Assembly (NCBI GenBank): GCA_046302815.1
Contig: JBKCHO010000038.1
Span: 1 to 27,302 of the forward strand
DNA from: JALRAP01 sp046302815
GTDB lineage: Bacteria; Bacteroidota; Bacteroidia; AKYH767-A; OLB10
Length of the DNA stretch: 27,302 nt
Direction of reading: 5' to 3'
This document shows, in pieces, positions 1-8,378 of this stretch (its first letter is position 1; the number at the start of each line of letters is the position of its first letter). The notes under the pieces are model-generated. The model saw only the letters and a program-made list of their open reading frames with translations, was not told the origin of the DNA and did not search any database. The position numbers were made by a program, and so were the translations under genes.

Positions 1-705
1 CACCAGTTTCGATTGCACATTAGGAATAATGGTAATGTGGTTCATGTTTTTTTCCGATAGCTGTGATACGGGGTCGAATACCCGTATCGACTCTACCCTA
101 TCGCCATCGAACTCCATCCTATATGGAAGTTCATTTGCGAAAGAGAATACATCCACAATACCTCCTCGAACAGCATATTGTCCCGCTTCCATAACGAAGT
201 CGGTGCGTTCGAAGCCATGTTCATTCAAAAACTCTATGATGAAATCAACTGAAAGGGATTCACCCACCCTGGCCTCCACCGTATTCGATTTCAATACACC
301 GGCCGTAGCCACCATCTCGTGGAATGCTTCGGCATAGGTTATAACAGGTTTGGGGCTTTTGTTTTTCCCTATATGTGTGAGTACTTCTGCGCGCAGCAGG
401 ACACTATTGTTGTCGGTGTATGGAAACCGATATGACTTGCGGAGCGAAGAGGGAAAATACAAGGCCGATTTCTCGCCCAAAATATTCTCGAGATCGTTGA
501 GAAAGTAAGCGGCATCCTCCTTCTCAGGAAAAACGAAAACCATGTGCGAACCTGCCATAGAGAACACCGATGCAGCAACAAAAGCCGATTGGGATCCCGA
601 CAGTCCCGAGATGTGCGTACTACAAGAGGCTTTATCGAGTGAAGCCGCAATGGTGCGGACACGATCGGAGCCCTTGTATAGGTTCAGGATATGGGAAAGG
701 TCCAC
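1..705 (-). CDS. mfd: Transcription-repair coupling factor Mfd (N-terminal part, cut by window edge)
   Basis: Mfd is the SF2 translocase that removes stalled RNA polymerase from damaged DNA and recruits UvrA. Only the first 235 codons are present, reading off the left edge. The translation has the UvrB-like N-terminal module: GSDRVRTIAASL near the start, FPEKEDAAYFLNDLE, and GQYAVRGGIVDVFSFA followed by LPYRMEFDGDRVESIRVFD, all characteristic of Mfd N-termini. No ATG fits the conserved N-terminus. The frame opens after a TGA inside the end of fbp and the first plausible start is GTG at 703-705 (V-D-L-S-H-I-L-N-L-Y), which matches where homologues begin. It lies 26 nt after the fbp stop, so the two are probably co-transcribed. 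The helicase motifs lie outside the window. Confidence 0.93.
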   Translation of the reverse strand, partial: MDLSHILNLYKGSDRVRTIAASLDKASCSTHISGLSGSQSAFVAASVFSMAGSHMVFVFPEKEDAAYFLNDLENILGEKSALYFPSSLRKSYRFPYTDNNSVLLRAEVLTHIGKNKSPKPVITYAEAFHEMVATAGVLKSNTVEARVGESLSVDFIIEFLNEHGFERTDFVMEAGQYAVRGGIVDVFSFANELPYRMEFDGDRVESIRVFDPVSQLSEKNMNHITIIPNVQSKLV

Positions 706-731
706 TTTGAAAAAGAGGGGAAAGTCTGGTG

Positions 732-1757
732 TTAATTGCTGGGCGCGTTGGATAAAAAGGACTCAGCCTTCTCTACCATGTGTTTAGACCCAATGAATAG
801 TGGAGTACGCTCATGCAACGACCCGGGTTTTTTTTCAAGGATGCGCATAGTTCCATCGGATGCTTTACCACCAGCTTGCTCGATGATCCAGGCCAATGGG
901 TTGCATTCGTAAATAAGTCGAAGCTTTCCATTGGGAGCCTTGGAAGTTGGCGGATATATATAAATACCGCCCTTGAGCAAATTACGATGGAAATCGGCCA
1001 CCAACGAGCCGATGTATCTTGAGGAATAAGGTCGACCGCTAGGCTTGTCTTCTTGTTGACAATAGGAGATATAATCCCTCACCCCTTGCGGAAACTGAAC
1101 AGCGTTCCCTTCATTTACTGAATAAATCTTTCCGGTATCGGGAATACGCATGTCGGGATGTGATAAACAAAATTCACCAATGGAGGGATCCAAGGTGAAG
1201 CCATTAACACCACAACCCGTAGTATATACCAACATGGTGGAAGAACCGAATATGACATACCCTGCAGCAACCTGCTTCACGCCCGGTTGTAAAAAGTCAT
1301 GCTCTGTAACGGACTGCTGCACATCCAACCTCCTGTATATGGAGAAAATGGTGCCGATGGACACATTCACATCGATGTTGGAAGACCCGTCGAGCGGATC
1401 AATGCAAACAACATATTTGGCGTTCTTCGAAACATCTGTTGAAATGGGCACCAACTCCTCGTTTTCCTCGGAGGCCACTGCACAACACTCTCCGCCGGAT
1501 CCCAATGCCGCAATGAACTGCTCGTTTGCAAAAACATCCAGCTTCTTCTGCTCTTCACCCTGAACATTGGAAGTACCCATTTCACCCAATATGTCTACCA
1601 AACCGGCCTTGTTCACTTCTCGGTTCACGATTTTGGCCGCTATGCCGATGTCGCGCAGCAACCTCGATAACTCTCCTTTGGCATAAGGGAAATCGGCCTG
1701 CCTTTCGATGATGAACTGACCAAGGGTGGTGACTGACCTTTTAGTAGCGGTATTCAT
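732..1757 (-). CDS. fbp: Class I fructose-1,6-bisphosphatase
   Basis: Cytosolic gluconeogenic enzyme hydrolysing fructose-1,6-bisphosphate to fructose-6-phosphate, dependent on divalent metal. The 341-residue product shows the class I signatures: the metal/active-site stretch IDPLDGSSNIDVNVSIGT, a substrate-binding region around RYIGSLVADFHRNLLKGG, the Y-P-P-T-S-K-A-P segment, and a C-terminal ECNPLAWIIEQAGGKASDG block. Length is normal for the family. An in-frame ATG 51 nt upstream (1808) exists, but the 17 extra residues do not look like the family, while MNTATKRSVTTLGQFI places the conserved TLG-FI motif correctly, so 1757 was chosen. A one-mismatch TAnnTTTG-like element (1773-1780, minus) would leave only a very short leader. 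It is divergent from the glycosyltransferase genes and followed by mfd. Confidence 0.96.
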   Translation of the reverse strand: MNTATKRSVTTLGQFIIERQADFPYAKGELSRLLRDIGIAAKIVNREVNKAGLVDILGEMGTSNVQGEEQKKLDVFANEQFIAALGSGGECCAVASEENEELVPISTDVSKNAKYVVCIDPLDGSSNIDVNVSIGTIFSIYRRLDVQQSVTEHDFLQPGVKQVAAGYVIFGSSTMLVYTTGCGVNGFTLDPSIGEFCLSHPDMRIPDTGKIYSVNEGNAVQFPQGVRDYISYCQQEDKPSGRPYSSRYIGSLVADFHRNLLKGGIYIYPPTSKAPNGKLRLIYECNPLAWIIEQAGGKASDGTMRILEKKPGSLHERTPLFIGSKHMVEKAESFLSNAPSN

Positions 1758-1849
1758 ATTGGTGGTTATTTGTGGTTCAAATATCGGAAAAACACCTCTT
1801 TGCATCATAAGTAAGCCCTATTTGCGTTATGCCCTCGAAGATAGATTGC

Positions 1850-1857
1850 TAACTTTG
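1850..1857 (+). promoter_or_regulatory. Putative Bacteroidota -7 element for the glycosyltransferase pair
   Basis: TAACTTTG matches TAnnTTTG exactly and lies in the divergent gap between fbp and the first glycosyltransferase. The nearest TTG upstream is 25 nt away, slightly beyond the usual 17-23 nt spacing, so the -33 part is weak. A start of transcription near 1864 would give a leader of about 40 nt. Confidence 0.5.
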
Positions 1858-1903
1858 CACCGCCCTTGGGTAATGCGCTGCATATTAACCCTTTCGCTAC
1901 ACT

Positions 1904-3031
1904 TTGAAGCCAAAGACTAAAAAAGCCATAGTTGCCGTAACCAACGACCTGATAACCGATCAAAGGGTGAACAGGAGCTGCTTGTTACTGAAGGATCGTG
2001 GTTATGAGGTTTGTTTGGTGGGCCGACAGCTCAACAGCAGTCCAAAAATGGACGAGAGGAGCTACGCCACTTTCCGTTTCAAGCTTCTCTTCAACAAGGG
2101 GCCGATGTTCTATGCAAGTTACAATTTACGGTTGTTTTTATTTCTGATGACTCGGCGAACCGACCTTATCTTTTCAAACGACCTCGATACACTTGTAGCA
2201 TGCTGGTTGGCATCCATCATCAAAGGAAACAAATTGGTTTACGACACCCACGAGTATTTTACCGGTGTGCCGGAGTTGATGGAAAGACCTATGGTCAGGC
2301 GCATTTGGAAGAGCATTGAAAGCTTCATTTTCCCTAAGCTAAAAACGGTCATCACCGTTAACGATTCCATTGCGAAACTGTACAGGGATGAATATGGAAA
2401 CCAAATCCATGTTGTTCGAAATGTTCCAATGGGGAACTCGTTTCAAGGATCCGCCGCCCCTTCCTTCGAAGTGCGCTCCACTCTGGGTATAGGAAGTAAT
2501 GATAAGGTAATCATCCTACAGGGATCCGGCATCAACCGCGACCGCGGAGCTGAGGAAACAGTTATGGCCATGAAATACCTCGAACATGTCAAGCTAATCC
2601 TCCTTGGTGGAGGCGATAGTTTACCCGAGCTCAAAAGGCTATCGGTTGAACACGGTGTGAGTGAGAAGGTGTTGTTTCTTCCTAGAATGCCTTATGCACA
2701 AATGATGCAATATACCGCTGCATGCGATCTCGGACTAACCTTGGACAAAGACACCAATATCAATTACAGGTTTTCTTTGCCCAATAAAATTTTCGATTAT
2801 GTTAGGGCCGGTATACCCATTTTAGCATCGCGATTGCCGGAGGTGGAAAAAATCATTTCAGGTTACGATATCGGTACCTTTATCAGAAGCCATGAACCGA
2901 TGATTCTGGCCGAAGATATCAGGCATGCTATTGAGGACAAAGAGGCTATTGCACGGCACAGGAAAAATCTGCAACTTGCAGCTCTTGAGCTGACTTGGGA
3001 AAACGAAACCAAAAACTTCCCGGACATCTGA
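1904..3031 (+). CDS. GT-B glycosyltransferase, family 4-like
   Basis: A 375-residue glycosyltransferase, probably cytosolic or membrane-peripheral and acting on a surface glycan or glycolipid; donor and acceptor cannot be read from sequence. The N-terminal Rossmann half has TNDLITDQRVNRSCLLLKDRGYEV and YDTHEYFTGVPEL, typical of GT4-like acceptor domains. The C-terminal half has the nucleotide-sugar domain pattern KVIILQGSG, LILLGGGDSLPELK, KVLFLPRMPYAQM and LPNKIFDYVRAGIPILAS. The start is TTG at 1904; no ATG lies upstream of the conserved N-terminus in this frame. The next gene begins 10 nt after its stop, so the two form one transcription unit. No transmembrane segment is seen. Confidence 0.88.
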   Translation: MKPKTKKAIVAVTNDLITDQRVNRSCLLLKDRGYEVCLVGRQLNSSPKMDERSYATFRFKLLFNKGPMFYASYNLRLFLFLMTRRTDLIFSNDLDTLVACWLASIIKGNKLVYDTHEYFTGVPELMERPMVRRIWKSIESFIFPKLKTVITVNDSIAKLYRDEYGNQIHVVRNVPMGNSFQGSAAPSFEVRSTLGIGSNDKVIILQGSGINRDRGAEETVMAMKYLEHVKLILLGGGDSLPELKRLSVEHGVSEKVLFLPRMPYAQMMQYTAACDLGLTLDKDTNINYRFSLPNKIFDYVRAGIPILASRLPEVEKIISGYDIGTFIRSHEPMILAEDIRHAIEDKEAIARHRKNLQLAALELTWENETKNFPDI

Positions 3032-3041
3032 GAAAAGCATC

Positions 3042-4157
3042 ATGGAAACGCATCTGCATGTAATCAGTTTTGATGTGCCCTACCCACCCACTTATGGTGG
3101 GGTGATTGATGTGTATTACAAAATCAAGGCGCTGCACGCAAAAGGAGTTAAGGTTCATTTACATTGCTTCCAATACGGAAGAGAGGAGTCTACTCAACTT
3201 GATACACTTTGTGAAACCGTTCGTTATTACCCAAGAAATGTTTCCCGTTCCCAACTATTCGGTAGACTACCCTACATTGTCGTATCGCGGCAGTCGGAAC
3301 CCCTGGTACAGGAGCTTTTGAAGGATGATTACCCAATCTTATTCGAGGGCCTGCATACTTGCGGGATTTTGGATGATGAGAGGCTTATCAATAGATTCAA
3401 GGTTGTAAGAACGCATAATATTGAAAGCGACTACTACAGAAGTCTTGCCAAAGTGGAAAAAAATGTATTCAAGCGATATTACTTCCACAATGAGGCTTCC
3501 AAGTTGGAGCAATTCGAGCCAGTACTTGCTAAGGCCAATGCCATAGCAGCAATTTCCAGGAACGATACCGATTATTTCGATAAAAAATACAAGAACGCAT
3601 ATTACATCACAGCCTTCCATTCGAATGAAAAGATAAATATAAAGTCTGGGAGGGGAAAATTCGCGTTCTATCATGGAAACCTGGCTGTTGGAGAAAACAA
3701 CGAAGCGGCCTTGTTTTTGGTCAACAAGGTGTTTTCATCATCCGATATACCACTGATTGTTGCCGGCTCAAGGCCTACCAAGGAGCTTCAGCAGGCCGTA
3801 GAGAAAAAAGACCATATTACACTCCTTAGCGATTTATCGACTCGACAAATCCATCAGCTGATAAACGATGCGCAAGTGAATGTGCTTCCAACATTCCAAC
3901 CCACAGGCATCAAGCTTAAGCTGCTTTCGGCACTTTACAACGGACGGTTCGCTGTGGTAAACACACCTATGGTGGAGAACACAGGGCTAGAAGACCTCTG
4001 CCTGGTTGCCGATGACGCTTCCGGTTTCAAAGCCATGGTCGAGGATGTGATGTCCCGCGATTTCACAGAGGAGCAGATTCTTCAAAGGGAAAAAATCCTC
4101 CGATCCAGTTTCTCGAACGACATCAATGTCCAGAAACTGATCAACCTCATTTCTTGA
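3042..4157 (+). CDS. Second glycosyltransferase (GT-B, group 1 type)
   Basis: A 371-residue protein with GT-B organisation. The N-terminal domain opens with HVISFDVPYPPTYGGVIDVYYK, the usual glycine-rich acceptor loop of group 1 glycosyltransferases, and contains VVRTHNIESDYYRSLAK and AIAAISRNDTDYF. The C-terminal domain shows GKFAFYHGNLAVGENNEA, PLIVAGSRPTKEL, VNVLPTFQPTGIKLKLLSAL and VVNTPMVENTGLED, which matches the donor-binding half of the family with the helix after P-T-G-I-K-L-K. Its substrate is unknown. Being 10 nt behind another glycosyltransferase suggests two successive steps in one glycan pathway. The gene converges on ftsE with only 5 nt between the stop codons, and I see no terminator in that gap. 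Confidence 0.85.
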   Translation: METHLHVISFDVPYPPTYGGVIDVYYKIKALHAKGVKVHLHCFQYGREESTQLDTLCETVRYYPRNVSRSQLFGRLPYIVVSRQSEPLVQELLKDDYPILFEGLHTCGILDDERLINRFKVVRTHNIESDYYRSLAKVEKNVFKRYYFHNEASKLEQFEPVLAKANAIAAISRNDTDYFDKKYKNAYYITAFHSNEKINIKSGRGKFAFYHGNLAVGENNEAALFLVNKVFSSSDIPLIVAGSRPTKELQQAVEKKDHITLLSDLSTRQIHQLINDAQVNVLPTFQPTGIKLKLLSALYNGRFAVVNTPMVENTGLEDLCLVADDASGFKAMVEDVMSRDFTEEQILQREKILRSSFSNDINVQKLINLIS

Positions 4158-4162
4158 TCTGC

Positions 4163-4834
4163 CTATTGCTCAGAAACCTTACCCTGGTCGAAAAGGATTA
4201 CCCTTGCGGGGAAACGCTCTATCAACGAATAGTTGTGGGTTGCCATTACGATGGCGCAGCCACCTTTGCTGATTTCAAAAAAGAGCCGCATGATCCCATT
4301 GCTTGTTTCAGGATCCAAGTTGCCACTGGGCTCATCGGCCAATATCACCTCAGGGTCATTGAGTAAAGCTCGGGCAATACCCAATCGCTGTTGTTCGCCC
4401 CCAGACAATTCATGGGGCATCTTATACCCTTTTGTTTCCAACCCTACCTTGGCCAATACATCAGAAATCTTATTGTTGATGGCTGACTTGTCGGACCAAC
4501 CCGTAGCTTGAAGCACAAACACCAAGTTGTCGCGTGTGTTGCGATCGGGCAGCAATTGGAAGTCTTGGAAAACGATGCCTAATTTCCTTCTCAAGAAAGG
4601 AATGTCTTTGCTTTTGATTTGTGACAAATCAAAACCGACAACCGATCCTGAGCCCTGTACAAGTGGTAGTTCGCCATACAAAAGTTTCAAAAAACTGCTT
4701 TTGCCGCTGCCAGTCCGACCGATGAGATAGACAAATTCACCTTTGCCAATCTCCAAATTCACATGACTGAGAACAAGGTTTTTCTGTTGAAAAACATGTA
4801 CATCCTTCAATGTGATAACGGGCGTGTTGGTCAT
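4163..4834 (-). CDS. ftsE: FtsE-like ABC transporter ATP-binding protein
   Basis: ABC-type ATPase of 223 residues. All nucleotide-binding motifs are intact: Walker A GRTGSGKSS (residues 39-47), Q-loop Gln90 in GIVFQDFQLLPDRNT, signature LSGGEQQR (143-150), Walker B VILADEP (163-169) and switch His200 in ATHN. The Q-loop neighbourhood and overall length fit the FtsE/LolD group; the FtsE assignment rests on general resemblance to the Bacteroidota FtsE-type proteins. FtsE works with membrane protein FtsX to control cell-wall hydrolases at division; no FtsX gene is in this window, so the partner is encoded elsewhere. The start codon overlaps the stop of the small upstream gene (ATGA, 4831-4834), implying translational coupling. 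LolD is the main alternative. Confidence 0.85.
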   Translation of the reverse strand: MTNTPVITLKDVHVFQQKNLVLSHVNLEIGKGEFVYLIGRTGSGKSSFLKLLYGELPLVQGSGSVVGFDLSQIKSKDIPFLRRKLGIVFQDFQLLPDRNTRDNLVFVLQATGWSDKSAINNKISDVLAKVGLETKGYKMPHELSGGEQQRLGIARALLNDPEVILADEPSGNLDPETSNGIMRLFFEISKGGCAIVMATHNYSLIERFPARVILFDQGKVSEQ

Positions 4835-5052
4835 GGCTTTTTAGAAGATTCTATTTCGAGTTTCATTACCTTCCCAAAAGGCATCTCTCGGATAAGTTCA
4901 ATCAACTCCTGTTCCTTATCGCCAAAGCCACACTTCACCAAAGCCTTTTCAGGTCTATCGACCCTGAAATAGGCAAGTAGAGTGAAATTATCGTCCCGCA
5001 ACTGTACATAATCCGGGATTTTGGCTTTGCCTTTGATTTTGAGAATATACAT
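4831..5052 (-). CDS. Small conserved hypothetical protein coupled to ftsE
   Basis: A 73-residue soluble protein beginning MYILKIKGKAKIPDYVQLRD and continuing with FTLLAYFRVDRP and a C-terminal half rich in charged residues (KEQELIELIREMPFGKVMKLEIE). I recognise no named domain and see no signal peptide or membrane segment. A TTG-start reading nine codons longer (from 5079) is possible but would overlap a perfect TAnnTTTG element at 5077-5084, so the ATG at 5052 is preferred. Its stop overlaps the ftsE start by 4 nt, so the two are made together, which hints at a shared role, but the function is unknown. Confidence 0.75.
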   Translation of the reverse strand: MYILKIKGKAKIPDYVQLRDDNFTLLAYFRVDRPEKALVKCGFGDKEQELIELIREMPFGKVMKLEIESSKKP

Positions 5053-5076
5053 GAAAGAGGTTTCGAATACCGATTG

Positions 5077-5084
5077 CAAACATA
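5077..5084 (-). promoter_or_regulatory. Putative -7 element for the small gene-ftsE unit
   Basis: Read on the minus strand this is TATGTTTG, a perfect TAnnTTTG. Transcription would begin near 5070, giving a leader of about 18 nt. A second perfect match (TAGGTTTG) lies at 5093-5100. No TTG at a good -33 distance is visible for either. Confidence 0.45.
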
Positions 5085-5217
5085 GTAAATATCAAACCTA
5101 AAATTGTGTTTTTGTATTAGGATGGAGAGGCTACAAAAGGCCTCTTTTCACCATTGGCGTGTTGATAAAAACGCGTTACGGGGAAATAAAGCAGGAAAGG
5201 AGGCCGTTTCTTACAAG

Positions 5218-5225
5218 TAAATTTG
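5218..5225 (+). promoter_or_regulatory. Putative -7 element for the TPR/barrel operon
   Basis: TAAATTTG is a perfect match to TAnnTTTG. Transcription would start about 5232. This decides the start of the TPR gene: the TTG at 5223 lies inside the element, so translation more likely begins at ATG 5256 (or 5280/5283). No clear -33 TTG is present. Confidence 0.5.
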
Positions 5226-5255
5226 CGTTCAACACCCCGAACCATACCTGAAAAG

Positions 5256-8200
5256 ATGAACCCTGGAACATACCGCAACATGATGAGACTCGCGCTCTGC
5301 CTTGCGTTTTTAACCGGTTTGCGACAACCTGTTTTTTCACAGCAGCAGTTTGCCCACTACGACCCTTCCAAAAAATACGACCAAGCCACGGAATTGTATG
5401 TGAAGCAGAAGTACAGTGCGGCTAGAAATCTGTTCCGTGAATTTTTAGAGCATGCCGGCAACGCACCTGTTCATCTTCGCATCAATGCCGAGTACTATAG
5501 CGCCATAAGCGGAGCCGAGTTGTTCCATCCCGATGCTGAGGCTGAAATTGTGGCCTTCATCAGCAAATATCCTGAAAGCCTGAAAGCGAAAACTGCCTGG
5601 TTTGAAGCTGCAAGGGTGCTTTACCGCCAAAAAAAGTACAGCAAGGCTGCCGATTATTTCGAAAAAACGGACCTACGATATCTTTCAAACGAAGAGATAG
5701 CCGAGTATTATTTCAAAACTGGATATTCATACTTCAACACCCAAGACTACAACAAAGCCAGCAAAAACCTATCTGAGATACTCAAGGTAGAATCCAAATA
5801 CCGTACGGCAGCCATTTACTACTATGCGCATGTGGCTTACCAAAACAACAATCTGAATACAGCAAATGAATATTTCAGAAAGCTCGACTCATCGGAGACC
5901 TTCGGAAGTCTCATCCCGTATTACATCATTCAAATCAAATACGAGCAAAAAAAATACGATGAGGCCATCGAGTACTTTAAGACAGTTGAGCAACGAGAGG
6001 ATATAAAAAACCGAGCTGAAATCGAAAGGTATGTTGCAGAATCCTACTATGGCAAAGGCGACTACCGTCAAGCACTGACGATGTTTGAATCATTCGAAAA
6101 AAACTATCCTAGACTGAGCCGTGAAGATTATTACCAATTGGGTTTCTGCCACTATCAGGCAGGAAACCATGCTAAGGCGGTTGGCTACTTTGAGAAATCG
6201 ACAGCCATTCGAGATGCCATGCAGCAAACGGCATACTACAACATGGCAGATTGCTTTGTCAAGGTCAATAACAAACAAGCTGCCCGCAACGCGTTCCAAT
6301 TTGCAGCTAGAGACACATTTGATTTGAAAGTGCGAGAAGAGTCGCTCTTCGCTTTTGCCAAGCTCTCGTTTGAACTGCAGTTCCAACCAGTTGCCATCAA
6401 TGCCATGAACGAACTTCTGGCATCATTTCCGGAAACCAAATACAAAGACGAAGCAAACGAGATATTGGCCCAGCTCCTTATCACCACCAGAAATTACAAA
6501 GAGGCACTGGCCTCTTTGGATAAAATCCGTGCCAGGTCGCCCAAAGCCAATGCGGCTTACCAAAAGGTGGCCTACTTCAGAGCTTTGGAGCTCTTCAACG
6601 ACCGCGATTACGACAAGGCCATTGGTTTATTCAACAAAGCCATCACCAACGAATCGGATCAAATGATTCGCGCCAATGCGATGTATTGGAAAGCCGAGGC
6701 CATCTACAACCAAGGCCAATACGAAGCTGCTAAAAAACAATATCGGATCTTCATCTTCAACCCGCCGTCCATAAACTCTTCCCTCTACAATACCGCCAAC
6801 TATAATCTCGGCTATTGCCATTTCAAATTGGAGGATTATGCAGAGGCCAATGTTTGGTTCAGGAAATATATCAAGGATAGACAACAAACCACCAAAGACA
6901 AACACAATGACGCTTTGATTCGGACAGGTGATGGCTGCCTGATGCTCAAAGAATATGACAACGCCCTTAATTTCTACGGACAGGCTATAGATGGCAAAGC
7001 AAAAAGCTCTGATTACGCTTTGTTCCAAACCGGTATCATCAGGGGCATCAGAGGTGAGCATGCGGAGAAGGTTAAAATCATGAACAAGCTTGTAAGCTCT
7101 TACCCAAAATCATCCTATGCAGCAGCAGCCAACTTTGAGAAGGGAGAGGCGTTAATGGCAGAGGGCGAGTTCAAGCAGGCAAACGATATCTACCGAAAGG
7201 TGATACAAGATTTTCCTAATAGTGATTTTGCCCGCAAGTCATTGTTGAAATCGGCTTTGTCGCTGTACAATCAAAAGCTCGACGACCAAGCATTGGCGGC
7301 CTATAAGGATGTGGTAAAAAAATATCCGGGATCGACTGAATCGGTTGCTGCACTCACGGGTATCAAAAACATCTATGTGAGCGGCGGAAATCCACAAGGG
7401 TATTTCGATTATGTCAAGGAAGTGCCCTCTGTAACTGTGAGCGCCGGTGCTCAGGATTCAATCACCTACGAAGCAGCCGAACAACTATATCTCAAAGGCA
7501 ACCACACACAAGCAGCCAAGAGTTTCGAAGAATACCTGAAGAAGTTTCCGGAGGGCTCATTTGCTTTGAACGCCCATTTTTACAAGGCCGAGTCCGATTA
7601 TCGGAACAAGGATACTGACAAGGCGCTTGTAGGTTACCTTTTCGTAACCGAGAAACCTCGAGGCATCTTCACCGAAAAATCCCTGCTGCGTGCAGCGACA
7701 ATCCTTCACGCCGCTAAACGGCATGGAGAAGCCCTGCCACTATTTGAAAGGCTGGAGGGAACAGCTGATTTTCGCGAGAATGTGGTTGAAGCTTTGGTGG
7801 GACAAATGCGGTGCCACTACCAGCTTAAGGATTACAACAACACACGGCTATTTGCCGACAGAATCATCAATGGCGACAAAGTTCCGAACGATCTGATCCG
7901 TGAAGCGCATTTACTCAACGGTAGATCGGCATTGGCCACAAACGATGTGATATCGGCAGAGAAGGAGTTTGCCGTTCTTGCAAAAATACCGGGAAGCGAG
8001 ACAGGCGCCGAAGCGAAATACAATCTGGCCTTTATCAAATTTATGGCGGGCAACTACAAGGATTCTCAAAAAGCATGCTTCGAAGTGATTAACCAATCTC
8101 CATCCTATGAATATTGGATTGGAAAATCATTCCTGCTTTTGGGCGACAACTACCTTGCTTTGAATGACACCTTTCAAGCCAAAGCCACCTACCGATCGCT

Positions 8201-8378
8201 GGAAGAAAATTATGAAAAGGGGCCTAACGATGCCGAGGATATCAAATCCGCCGCTACCGAAAAGCTGAGGCTTTTGGAACAAGCTGAGAAGGATAAAATG
8301 CAAAAGGAAATCGAAGAGAAAGAAAGAAAATATTTCGGATCGGAAAACGATACCATCCAAAACCTGAACGAAGAATGA
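5256..8378 (+). CDS. Large exported tetratricopeptide-repeat protein
   Basis: A 1040-residue protein with an N-terminal signal peptide (MRLALCLAFLTGL, cleavage probably just before QQQF) and then TPR-like helical repeats along almost its whole length, for example KYDQATELYVKQKYSAARNLF, YYFKTGYSYFNTQDYNKASKNL, YYQLGFCHYQAGNHAKAVGYF and YNLGYCHFKLEDYAEANVWF. The C-terminus is a charged coiled-coil-like tail (EKDKMQKEIEEKERKY). It is probably periplasmic, acting as a protein-protein scaffold. ATG 5256 was chosen because the longer TTG reading falls in the promoter; ATG 5280 or 5283 would give a more compact signal peptide. The stop overlaps the start of the beta-barrel gene by 4 nt (ATGA), so a periplasmic TPR plus outer-membrane barrel complex is a reasonable inference. 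The exact function is unknown. Confidence 0.9.
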   Translation: MNPGTYRNMMRLALCLAFLTGLRQPVFSQQQFAHYDPSKKYDQATELYVKQKYSAARNLFREFLEHAGNAPVHLRINAEYYSAISGAELFHPDAEAEIVAFISKYPESLKAKTAWFEAARVLYRQKKYSKAADYFEKTDLRYLSNEEIAEYYFKTGYSYFNTQDYNKASKNLSEILKVESKYRTAAIYYYAHVAYQNNNLNTANEYFRKLDSSETFGSLIPYYIIQIKYEQKKYDEAIEYFKTVEQREDIKNRAEIERYVAESYYGKGDYRQALTMFESFEKNYPRLSREDYYQLGFCHYQAGNHAKAVGYFEKSTAIRDAMQQTAYYNMADCFVKVNNKQAARNAFQFAARDTFDLKVREESLFAFAKLSFELQFQPVAINAMNELLASFPETKYKDEANEILAQLLITTRNYKEALASLDKIRARSPKANAAYQKVAYFRALELFNDRDYDKAIGLFNKAITNESDQMIRANAMYWKAEAIYNQGQYEAAKKQYRIFIFNPPSINSSLYNTANYNLGYCHFKLEDYAEANVWFRKYIKDRQQTTKDKHNDALIRTGDGCLMLKEYDNALNFYGQAIDGKAKSSDYALFQTGIIRGIRGEHAEKVKIMNKLVSSYPKSSYAAAANFEKGEALMAEGEFKQANDIYRKVIQDFPNSDFARKSLLKSALSLYNQKLDDQALAAYKDVVKKYPGSTESVAALTGIKNIYVSGGNPQGYFDYVKEVPSVTVSAGAQDSITYEAAEQLYLKGNHTQAAKSFEEYLKKFPEGSFALNAHFYKAESDYRNKDTDKALVGYLFVTEKPRGIFTEKSLLRAATILHAAKRHGEALPLFERLEGTADFRENVVEALVGQMRCHYQLKDYNNTRLFADRIINGDKVPNDLIREAHLLNGRSALATNDVISAEKEFAVLAKIPGSETGAEAKYNLAFIKFMAGNYKDSQKACFEVINQSPSYEYWIGKSFLLLGDNYLALNDTFQAKATYRSLEENYEKGPNDAEDIKSAATEKLRLLEQAEKDKMQKEIEEKERKYFGSENDTIQNLNEE

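Noticed and set aside
29..337. 102-codon plus-strand frame at the left end
   Set aside because: It is the shadow of mfd on the minus strand, whose translation matches the family closely.
1758..1808. 17-codon N-terminal extension of fbp
   Set aside because: The extension does not resemble fructose bisphosphatases; the later ATG gives the conserved start.
5126..5148. 6-bp hairpin followed by four T residues before the TPR gene
   Set aside because: No plus-strand gene ends near it and it lies upstream of the predicted promoter, so a terminator or attenuator role has no support.
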